A stretch of DNA of 64,000 bases from Adineta steineri (Eukaryota; Rotifera; Eurotatoria; Adinetida; Adinetidae), in NCBI GenBank assembly GCA_905250115.1, contig CAJNOI010000309.1, forward strand, positions 1 through 64,000, in the 5' to 3' direction. The notes beneath the pieces are model-generated. The model did no database searches. It was given only the letters and a program-made list of their open reading frames with translations, and had not been told where the DNA came from. Position numbers and translations under genes: made by a program. This document shows positions 41,019 through 51,344 of this stretch, piece by piece. Position 1 is the stretch's first letter; every line of letters begins with the position of its first letter.

Positions 41019-44000
41019 TCACATAAAACGTATTTTATAAGTAACAAGTTCAGCAAATGGAACAACAAGTTGAGATGTAATATTTAATTTTTCTTTTATA
41101 TGTCGTAATGAGAGAGATGTTTGTTCTATTGATTCGATTTGATCTGATGAAAATAAATGCTCAAATCTAACTTGTTCCGAATAAAATAATGAATCATAAC
41201 TTTCATCACAATCATAAGCAAATCTTCGTAGAATTAAAGCAAGATTTTTTGATGAACTATATTTCGTATCATTATTATTATCATTTAATGTACGTAAATT
41301 AACTAAATGATAATCGCTAGGAAGAAATAATGGTTTAAAAAATAAATTTAATGTATGTAAAGTTGATTGAGATAATAATGAATAAAATACATGTGTTGGA
41401 TAAAGAAGTTCAATAGATAAATGATGTGCTAGAAGTGTTGGATAACCAGTTAATGATGTTTGATCAGCCATCTAAATAAAATTCAATTAGATAAAATAGG
41501 TCAAGTTAAGTGTGCTTCAAATTTGGAGTTTACGAATATCGAATTTCTCGCGAAAAACTCTACCTGAAAACTATAATCATCTGTTTTTGATTGCTCTACT
41601 AGATACTGTAGACTGTATTGAATCGACTGGTGATGCTCCAGAAAAAAAAGCACATAGTTACAAGCTGCAATTTGTTGAAAAACTTGAAAATCGTAAACTT
41701 CAAATTTAACTTGACCGATAAAATATTATTTTATAAAGATACTTACAAGTACTGTACGACGTGGTTCAAATAAAATTTTAAATGTACTAATAGTTTCACG
41801 ATTATCCATAACACCTTCACCTAAACCACGACCATCGTCACGAGTAAGACGTCGATCAAGAAAAACATCAATAATACCTAAAAAAAAGATAAATTTTATA
41901 TCTTATAAGACAATCAAAGTTTATTAATATATGACTTTTGAAACAATATACAAGACATTTCTAATGTATTGAAGTACTATCAATATAGCTATAGAATCTC
42001 TTTAGGGAATCGATTCTGACTGTTCGTTTCCTGACAATTCCCTGATTGATTATAACTATAATAATGCATTATTCACATCGACATATACATATTTATTTGT
42101 TCATACGAGCTTTTATTTTCTATAAATACGCAACATTTGTTAGGCTTTATTGTCAATGAATTCGATTAATTTTGATTAAAAATAAAATTACATTTATTTC
42201 TAGAATATTATATTTTGTGTATAAGAGAAAAAAAGAGATAACGAAGTTATAAGATAATGAGATTTTTTTACCTGGTTTTAAACATGTTACACCGGATGGT
42301 TGACTAGCAAGAATAGTAAATCTCATGCGATCATCTTCAATATAAGCCATTGTTGGCATTGGATACACATTACCTTGTAATGGTAATTTATCATAAGTTT
42401 TTCTTCGAATCATCTATAGTAAAATAATTTATTCTATAATCAGATTATTAACTTAAATACCTGAAAACCATTTAAATCAGTAAAAAAATCTGCTCCATTT
42501 TTAATACCCGTAGAAAATCGTAGAGCTAATTCTGTATCTTTCTTCATATTTAAATGAGTTGTTACACTTAATTCAAGTGTATAATCATTTAAACCTAATG
42601 AAAATATTTTATAAGCACATTCAAGTAATTATTTAACTAACCTTTTGTATCAGTTAATTTATATTGCATAATATACATATCATGAATAAAATCAATTCGA
42701 TTAATTAATCGACCACGTTGTACACGAATTAAATTATAATTATTTGTAGGAATATCTTGTGCATTTCCATTCGGTATAAATAAATAAGCACCACTATGAT
42801 GATCGGATTGTTTCGATGTTCCATATTGTATAATATTCGAATGAAAACGTATATGTTCATCAGATATTTTATGTTGAAGACTCAATATATCACCAGTTTT
42901 AGAGAATATTATTCCAAGAAAACGATTACTTATTTCAATTAATTTCGTTTTAATTACTCTCTTTACAAACGGTCTAAATAATAAACAAATAACGATCATT
43001 TGAGAACTCGCTTAGCTCTTTCTCGTAGAAATGTATCCTCTTCACATTTACTAGAAAAATAATTGAAAACCGTGAAAAATCGGTTTTCGATGTTTTTTTG
43101 ACCTATGCACTCTCCTCACCATGGTCACCCAACAGACCTCAAATTCGAAATACCTCTAGAAATGTCTTTTTCAAAAAATCAATTTCCGATGTTTTTTTGA
43201 CGCTGCAGACACACAAGCAAGTAAATAATTTATGTTTACTCTACTCTTCTCTACGAGAAAGAGAATAAAATCGCGCAATTCGATACTATGAAGTTAAAAC
43301 TCGTTGAATGAAATTTTTATTATTACGATTTTGAATAATCTGACATTTATCTCTTTTATGACAACAGATGCGCACTAAACGTGTTTTTTCTTCAGTATAG
43401 GAGATAAATAAAATATTTCTACTAACGCTGTTGAATCAGGTACTTCTTCTTCAGTAATATATTCAATTTTAGTTATTGGACATATTTCTTGTGCTGTAGT
43501 CATATGAATAGTATACTCCCTTATAGAATATGGTTCAATATCAACTTGAATAAGAAGCTAAAATAATAATAAGAAATATTTAGATATATATAGACATAAA
43601 TGAATCAAACTTCAAACTGATTTTCTTCTATTGTATTTGATCGTCTACTGGACCATTTTGGATCAATTTGACATTTATCTATGTATTTTTTGTTACTGGT
43701 TACATATACTTGATATATATTAGTAAAAATTTTAACAAGTTCAATTCGTTTTCGATCGGTTGGATTATAAATATAAATAATATGATTTGATTGTTGTCCC
43801 TTCATAAATGTAAGCATTCTTCTTATTGGTAATGATTCATATGTTGGAAAATCTTGACTTAATACTAAATATTGAGTATTGAAGTAATAATTATTTTGAA
43901 ATAGAAGATAAGCAGCTGATTGTTGCATAACAATTTCGGATATTTTTATTATTGCTAGAAGTCTTTAAAACAAACAAATTATGATATAGAAATGAAGAAT

Positions 44001-47000
44001 TTATTAGATCTATATACTTTCTTCCGTAATCATTAACTACATGAGCTCTAGCTGTACCTGTTATACCATCATGATGTTGAAAAATACCAAGATTTCGTCG
44101 TGCTTGAATTAATGATACAAATAGATCATTTGTTGGAAAAGAATTGAATGTTTTTTCTTGAAGTGATTTAACATGAGCAATTGAAAAGAGTATTTCGGTT
44201 GCTCTAAAACGATATCGGAAACTTCATCTAGTAATAACTTTTCCTCGATTAAGAATGTGAGTGTTCTCCTTGCCTCCATTCACTTAAATATCAAAATTCG
44301 CGAGAAAATCTAAGAACATTCAGAAACTTTTAATTGGCAATAAATACTCTATCGCTAAGATAATGTATTTTCGTTAAATATGACTTTTTCTTGATTCCGA
44401 TAGATACATGTTTCTAAAATCTGTTATTAATGAACTCGGAATAGAATAATTACAGTTCGATAAGAAGATTTATGAATATCACTTATTCTAATCTTTGTTT
44501 TCGATTGTAAGTATAGATCGTAATGATAGTTTCTCATTGACGCCTGGATTTGATCTTTATCAGAGTCTCACAGGATTAAATACATCTCATTGATTATATA
44601 CTATATTGACAGAATATTATATCAAACATTTAGAAGGAAAATTGTGTTTCATAGCTACTAAACGAATAATGAACTCACGGAAAACAACTCAGATTGATTA
44701 AGCTCTCATGTGAATTAACAATACTAGTGAAATCCCTCTTGTCATGTTTTATCATATCGTATGTCAACCTTTATATTTTTAGACTGATGAAATGATATTT
44801 CAGTCACGCAATGAATTTGTATTTCCTTAATCGGAGATATGTAATTTTTTCTATTTTATTACCTAAGATAAGATTCAGCAATACGATCCATTCTTTTAAA
44901 AAATGCTCTTGATGTAAAATAACCACTCCAATAATTATCATCATGATCGGCATATGTAAAAAAGTCTCCAACATAACTCGGAAAATCTTGAAGAGATTTT
45001 TCTTGTAAAACTTTTTCAAAATAATCACTTAATGTACCATATTGAATCTAAAATATAAATATTTTTTCAATTTATATAAAAAATTAAATCTTACATCAAC
45101 ATTCCAATCTGTTCGTCTATTCATATAAGTTAATAATTTATCATAATTTCCGAATTGAGCTCGAACTTCATACATCATTCTATAACGAAAATCATCACCT
45201 AATTGAACAAATAAAGTATTTGTTCGATATAATTGAGCTTTTTTTCTATATTGATCTAATAATAATTCAGCTCTTGAAAACAAAAAAAAAGGAATTAACG
45301 AATTATAGATTAAAGTTAATACCTTTCTTGAACATTATTATCATTAATAGTTACGGGATTTATTCCCCATGAACAAACCGTATTAGAATCAGCAGAACGT
45401 TTGAAATCAAATTGACAACAAATTTTAGGATCAGGACCACATGTATGTGGAATATCATAAGCATAAAATGGAAGAACATGTGTAAAAAGTCGTGTAGAAG
45501 TACTTCGATCTAGATGAAATATATATGTATATGAAATTAGAAAATAACAGTTTTTATTTACCCCATGTTTGTTGCCAAAGAAATTCTAATTGTTTTTCTT
45601 TTGCTAATGCTTTTTTTATATGATAATGAACTCTAAATAAATATCAATGATTAAATTCGATTGATATATTCAAAATTTACCGTTGAATAGCCAGATGTTG
45701 AATACCAGAACCTTGCAGTAAATAAGCCATAGTTGGTGAATAACCAAATGGATCATTAGCCCAACTACTTTTTATTGAAATATTTCCTAAAAGATTATGA
45801 TATCGAATACAATCTCAAGATAAAGAAATTTCCGAACCTATTTTATGTTCAATAAATTGATGTCCTTCAATAAGTTGATCAAGCATTGAGAAATAATGTG
45901 TATTCGCTTCATCATTCATTACCTTACAAGAAAAATAAGATAGTATGTGTGTTAATAATATCTAGACAACATCGGTAAAGTATAATCTGATTAGAAAGGT
46001 GCGAGCTTTAATTCGATCGCGATCGATTATGGCTGATGACATACTTCTCACATCGAGAATGATATCAAGGTTAGGACATCAGGGCTTACTGTTTCTTCGC
46101 TAATACGATATTCGTTATTGACGAAAGTACAGGGGTGCGTTGGCGGAATTTCAGAGGATTCACGCCAAATGTAATTACATAAGATTAGTGTAGAATACAT
46201 GTGAAAACATAACCCAATATTATTAGAATAAGCATACCATAGTTTAAACTCCTCAACATAGTTACGTGGAGCTATTTTTACACATATGTAATCACATAAT
46301 GGCACTGGCGAAATTCAGCCTTGGTACTTGCACTATATTAAACTCGAAATTTTAAGACTTAAACTTTTACTTCAGAAAATCATAGAAAACTGATTCATAT
46401 TTTGAGCTTTATTTTAGAATAAAAGTTTTTCTAGTTCAGTTGGTGATTATAATGTAAGATGATATTTTTTTAATTTGCTTACCCAACCACCAGTAACAAT
46501 TTCAAATTGGTTATCAGAAATAAGTTTTTTTAATGATTGTTGCTGTTGAATTGTTGCTTGATCCCACCATAAACTCAAAAAAGACATTTCTGCCCAAATA
46601 AATTTATAGTTTTTATTTTTTTCAAGCGTTTGTATCATATTATTCATAATATGTCTTGTTCCATACATAAAATATTGTTCAAATGTATTAAGCCAACCTA
46701 ATGAAATTCAATAAGAAATATTTTTTATTAAAAAATTTTATTTAACCTGGATCACAATGTGAATGAGGCATGAGTATTATTTTTAATTTATTATCTGGTG
46801 TCCACTGAGATGTATTATATTGAATATCAAAACCCTGACCCCATACACCACCATTTTGATTATCAAATGGAAGACTATCATACAACTGACGAATCTAAAG
46901 TAATTAATAGAAATAATTCTTAGTTTAAATTGATAAATGTATTTCTTTTTACTTCAAATGAAGTATTTGTGGGGGAAGAAGTTCGCCATGTACATTGAGT

Positions 47001-47376
47001 ATTTATTTGTTCGGATTTGGATGATATTGTTGAATTTTGATTTACATTTGGTTGTGTAATTAATTTGATTTTAGGAATTTGATGTATTGCCTCTATTTTT
47101 TGCGGTAATATTAGTTGCTGCTTTTGTTTTTGACTAACCTCTTTAAATGCCTTATTAATATCTCGAATTGAATCTTGAATATCATCAAGATGTTCATTAA
47201 TTTTCTGTTGTTTTGATTTCTATTGAACATAAAAATTAATTGAAATTGTTAATTTAAGAATATTTCATTATTACTTGTCGCATATCTCTCTCGGTACTAA
47301 CTGATTCAAGCGTTATGTACAATACAATAACTACCAGAAGAAAGAAAACAAGAAAAAGCGAACGAGTATACCATCG
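41019..47376 (-). CDS. MAN2A: Golgi alpha-mannosidase II (GH38)
   Basis: Type II Golgi glycosidase that trims GlcNAcMan5 N-glycans. The N-terminus is MVYSFAF, then the membrane anchor [10 protein letters not shown], and a Gln/Lys-rich stem on the next exon. The catalytic domain contains [60 protein letters not shown] (nucleophile Asp), [36 protein letters not shown] and [14 protein letters not shown]-terminal beta-domains include [37 protein letters not shown] and a last exon (41471-41019). [15 protein letters not shown] separates Golgi from lysosomal mannosidases. The first zinc motif reads HCDPGW where the family has HNDPGW. Start 47376 is chosen because the ATG pair at 47390 is out of frame; an upstream coding exon is possible. 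Introns host three repeats. Confidence 0.92.
41499..41716 (-). mobile_element. MITE-like inverted-repeat element, family 1, copy 2
   Basis: A 218-base element in the last intron of the mannosidase gene. Its ends are GGTCAAGTTAAGTG and AACTTGACC. The flanks are GATAAAATA on both sides (41490-41498 and 41717-41725), a perfect 9-base direct repeat. Internally it matches the reverse complement of 28688-28912, for example around CTGTTTTTGATTGCTCTA. A 65-codon ORF inside it (41512-41709) is incidental. Confidence 0.88.
43016..43263 (+). repeat. ~248 bp interspersed repeat, family 2, copy 1
   Basis: Lies in a mannosidase intron. It begins CTCTTTCTCGTAGA and ends TCTACGAGAAAGAG, a perfect 14-base terminal inverted repeat. 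Inside, the phrase CGATGTTTTTTTGAC occurs twice about 90 bases apart. It closely matches 51899-52142 in the same orientation. I saw no target-site duplication. Confidence 0.8.
46081..46318 (-). repeat. ~240 bp interspersed repeat, family 3, uninterrupted copy
   Basis: Inside the ~560-base mannosidase intron between the GGW and VMNDEA codons. Its reverse complement aligns with the two halves of 59512-59995: both share CATTATGTGATTA, GCTTATTCTAATAATATT, TTATGTTTTCACA, GAATCCTCTGAAATT and ACAGTAAGCC. An 85-codon ORF here is part of the repeat and not a gene. Confidence 0.8.
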
Positions 47377-47390
47377 ACGGCTCATCATCT

Positions 47391-48750
47391 ACAATAGATA
47401 ATATAATTATTAAGCATAGAACTTTAAACATGCAAAATTTAATTTCATAAATGAAAAAATTGTGTGAGTATGATTATGCAAGCACTTGATATATAGTAAT
47501 GCAATCTTTTTTTATTTTGAATAACTATTTTGTGGCTTTGTGATGAATTGCGTAAGAATGAAAAGAAATCACCTGAAGGTATTCTTTTTAACATGTCATG
47601 AATAGAAATAATGAATTAAATTTTTTACTAGTGTACATCGATTCTTACATATACTTCCCTCCGCCAATAGTAGAACTCAATAGTATCATATATCACAATG
47701 GCTCAATGATCTGTGAGAAGATTCAATTTAGCTGAAAGTACTGGAATGAGAATATTCATGATGATCTATATCACTCTAAGTTAATGTTGTATTTATTGTT
47801 CTGAATATAAATTTACTGTAAACTTGTAATTCTTTTCTTTTTGTAATAATTTCTGAGAAAATGTCTATTGTATTCCACTAATAATTAAAACTAAACTAGA
47901 AACTTTTTGTGTATAAACAAATATTAGGCTAAATTTTTTATATGACTAATTCTATTAACATTGTAGAAATCTTATTTTCTTACATTCGAAAAATGAAAAG
48001 TAATATTTTGATTGATAATTGTGAATATTTGACTATTCTTTTCAATATATTTTATTTTATAGTTGATCAGCAATGTCATTTATAGTATAATATATTAGTG
48101 TAAATTATGTTCTATAGGATAGATATTTAGAAATACAGAATATTCGAAAGAATGTTGAATAACGTGCAATACTTAGAATATTGAAGATAATTTTAGAAAC
48201 ATGAATTCGTATTCAAGTATATTTTTTGTTTGAATATAAGATTCTACATCTTCGCTATTAGTTAAGATAATGATATAATAATAATGATTATAAGCAATTA
48301 GGTGCAAAAGTGTAAGCCTATCAGAGCAATATATTTCAAGCAAACTAAACATAAAATTTTATTAAAATTTTAACTTTATTAATAGAAATAATTTGATATA
48401 TCTTTTTACTGATGATATAATATGCGGAGTCAGATTTATTTTTAGTACTTAAAGTTAGTTTTTACAGTAGTATACAGAAAAAAAAGAACGTTAGTTGGAA
48501 AAACTAAAGATTAGAAGGTAGCACAAATTAATATTGTTAGTAATTTAGAAAAAAAATGAGATTCATAAAAAAGAGGAAAAAAAATGAAGCGTGTTTAATA
48601 TAAGTTCGTAATTTTGTTCATATGTCACAGAAATTGCTAATGAAAAAGAAAAAAAAAGGAAAAATAACAATGCACAGTCACGGAATAAAAATGAGTATTC
48701 GTTTTGGTTTTTTTTTGTAAAGATCACTGTTATGATATTCTTTAGTTTTT
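47391..48750. other. Intergenic DNA upstream of the mannosidase gene
   Basis: About 1.4 kb of AT-rich sequence. A good acceptor (TATTGTAG) ends at 47391, so an upstream, probably untranslated, exon of the mannosidase gene should lie in this stretch; I could not place it. Confidence 0.5.
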
Positions 48751-50095
48751 TTACATATAAAGCCCATTGATTAAATAATCTTCATCAACTGAATAATTTT
48801 TCAATCTACGACCACGTTTTCGTGAATCACGACAATGACAAAATAGTAAAACAAATAAAATAATTGTACATATAATACCAAAAACAAGAAATAGAATAAC
48901 ACTTGTTTCACGGAAAAATGATCGTTTATTTGAATAATTGTTATCAGCTAGAATAGAAATAAATAAAAATAAATCACTTTTGTTTTTGTCAACCATGATT
49001 AGTTTTGACTATTCAATGGAAATAACAAAAGATAATTCTTGAGATCTAATACCATAAAAAATAAGTCTCGGATTGATCTTTAAAAAGTATTTATAGAACG
49101 TCAATAGATATTTAAGGAAAGGATTGCATAATGACGATGATGACCAGTCGAAGAAAACAGATTTTTAGTTGAAAGTAAACACAGAGACCATTTGATTGTT
49201 TACGCGTCAATATTTTGGTGAATATCCGAAAGTGTACACACTCATTCCTTACAAAGATTTTTTTCCTAGACATGCACTAGTAAGAATAGTTGACTACTCA
49301 GCTGTTAGTACTAATAGAAGCAACTAAATCAGTCAATATAATACTTACTCATAGTTGATGTAAATATTGCATTATTTTTTACTACTGTTGAACTTTTATT
49401 ATACATCATAACTGTATAATCTTGATGTGATGCTAATATACAACTTCCATTACAAGCAAATAAATAACATTTATAACCATCCTAAAAGAAAAGAATTTAA
49501 AAAATAAATTTTAAAATAAAAATAAATTTACATGAGTAGGTTGTTCGCTGAGCATAGCTAAATCACATGTTTTTTCTTTACAACATTCTTGCATACAACT
49601 GTCTTTAACTTTAACATTAAATGGTAATGTTCGTTTATCGATAAGAACATATCGTATCATGCGAGCACCATTTGTTAATTCTTTTACTTTAACTAATTGT
49701 TCAGGTTTAATATCATATTTAGCAACACACGTTGATGCATCAGATGAATCTTTTGGATCCGTTGCTAGTGTTGTTGTTGTTGCTGTTGTTGTTGATTTTG
49801 TTTTCTTTGATGGTATTACTTTAGTTGTTGTGTCATAACTTTCTGATTCTTCTTCGACATAGTCATTTTCAGGAAGAAGTTTTTCATTTGATGGATATAT
49901 TTTTTTGTCCTGTAATGATGCAGAATAATCTGGAACTTCACCGCCTTCATCCGCATTGTATTGAGGATCTGGACGATGTTTATATTCCTCATATTTGTTC
50001 GTGAGAAGATCCTCTAAATCATATAGATTATTATCATAACGACGTAATTCGACAGATGAGATTAATACGGCGAGAAATAAAACAAAGGACTTCAT
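48751..50095 (-). CDS. MANSC-domain single-pass membrane protein
   Basis: Three exons: 50095-49532, 49481-49349 and 48947-48751. The signal peptide is MKSFVLFLAVLISSVEL. An acidic, Tyr- and Thr-rich linker with a TTTATTTT run follows (to about residue 115). The Cys-rich domain starts CVAKYD and includes SCMQECC, TCDLAML, GYKCYLFACNGSC. This eight-cysteine spacing fits the MANSC domain found in HAI-1, LRP11 and KIAA0319-type proteins. One transmembrane helix (TSVILFLVFGIICTIILFVL) and a short basic cytoplasmic tail ending NGLYM complete it. No protease-inhibitor or LDL-receptor domain is present, so it is not a full HAI-1 or LRP11. It is probably a cell-surface protein; its partner is unknown. 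It lies 205 bases downstream of RBM48 on the same strand. Confidence 0.8.
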
Positions 50096-50300
50096 CTAAA
50101 AAATAGTTTTTATTAAATATTAAATATTTAATAGTTGAATGTCTGAAAAGGAAAAAAGAACTGATATTATGTAAAACAAAAAACTAACAGCCCGCTTGCA
50201 GATCGGAAGTACTTTTTTACTATTATAATTATCATTTCAAACAGATAATATACTTTACATAGACTATCTTATTTTAACTTCGAGAATACAATATTTGAGA

Positions 50301-51002
50301 TTATATTTGTAATCTTTTTTTCTTTTTAATCTCCTGTTGTAAAGTAAGTGGAATTAAATTTGATTTCTGTACAATTTCACGCATTTTACTACGAATTTCA
50401 TTTGTTGTTCTTTGTAATGATTGCGAGGAAGATAATTCATTCGTTGAAGATGATTGTGTATTATCTTTTGGAATAAGAGTTGAATGATTATATTTAACTG
50501 TAGATTGTTTTTGTCGAAATTTGTTCATTGATTGTTTTTTATCTTTTACAAAATGATTCATATGACTTTTATATTGTACAACTGTTCTTCGTTCATTTAA
50601 TTTTTCTCTTAAATCATCTACATTTTCACATTCAGGTGCATAACATACATGTAAACTTGATCCCATAAAATTCATATCATCAAGACGACATTTAGCTTTA
50701 CGTGCATTTTGTATTTGTACATATTTAACTAAAATAGTATCAAAAAATTGTTCATCATCATTAGAATCTTTTCGTTCATATCCATCTAATTTCCAATATT
50801 GTTCAGTTTGTCCATATTGATTAAAATACGGTAATAATTGTTCAGTTACACCTGCAATCGACGGAATATTTTGTACAAGAAGATATTTTGATTCTTGTGC
50901 TATTGTATAAACTTTAACAGCACGTAATTTTTTCCCATTACGATAGGGTGGACGATTTAAACAAACATCATCTTTAATATGATGATCATGTGATTGTAAC
51001 AT
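50301..51002 (-). CDS. RBM48: RBM48-like RNA-binding protein
   Basis: Single uninterrupted reading frame of 233 residues, unusual among these intron-rich genes. It begins MLQSHDHHIKDDVC. An RRM-type fold spans about residues 30-125: SKYLLVQNIPSIAG (RNP2-like), then FNQYGQTEQYWKLDGY, then ILVKYVQIQNARKAKCRLDD and SLHVCYAPECENVDDLREKL. YLLVQ, LHVCYAPE and DLREKL match RBM48. The tail is basic and Ser/Gln-rich with IRSKMREIV and a terminal KKKKR. In other animals RBM48 binds ARMC7 and supports splicing of minor (U12-type) introns. The start is the first Met after an in-frame gap. Confidence 0.88.
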   Translation of the reverse strand: MLQSHDHHIKDDVCLNRPPYRNGKKLRAVKVYTIAQESKYLLVQNIPSIAGVTEQLLPYFNQYGQTEQYWKLDGYERKDSNDDEQFFDTILVKYVQIQNARKAKCRLDDMNFMGSSLHVCYAPECENVDDLREKLNERRTVVQYKSHMNHFVKDKKQSMNKFRQKQSTVKYNHSTLIPKDNTQSSSTNELSSSQSLQRTTNEIRSKMREIVQKSNLIPLTLQQEIKKKKRLQI

Positions 51003-51344
51003 CTAAAGCGGAGAAAAGACTAGGTGTTTATCTTAATTAGAAAAGCTAAATAAATCATAAAACGAAAAGGGTAAGTAAATAACTATAAAATATATACAAA
51101 AAAAGAAAAGAAAAAGTTTATTAATAATCCTGAAGCGAGAAAAAGCAGGAAAAAAAAGCATATTTCGTTGATGGTGTTGACTAGAAAATAATATCTTTAT
51201 TAGTTTTGTATAAATGAGAATTGTAGATCAGCACCATATTTTTTCTTGAGCAAGGATGAGAATACCAAATGCGTGGAAGCAATTATGAATGTATATATAA
51301 ATATGTTTGATTAAAATAGATAATATTATGTTAAAAAAAAATAA

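Noticed and set aside
41512-41709. 65-codon plus-strand ORF
   Set aside because: It lies wholly inside the inverted-repeat element at 41499-41716 and is incidental.
46048-46305. 85-codon ORF in the mannosidase intron
   Set aside because: It is part of a repeat also found in a GCP6 intron, where the frame is broken; no protein features.
47388-47390. ATG at 47390 as the mannosidase start
   Set aside because: That frame reaches a stop after 19 codons. The frame from 47376 gives a signal anchor and joins the next exon in phase.
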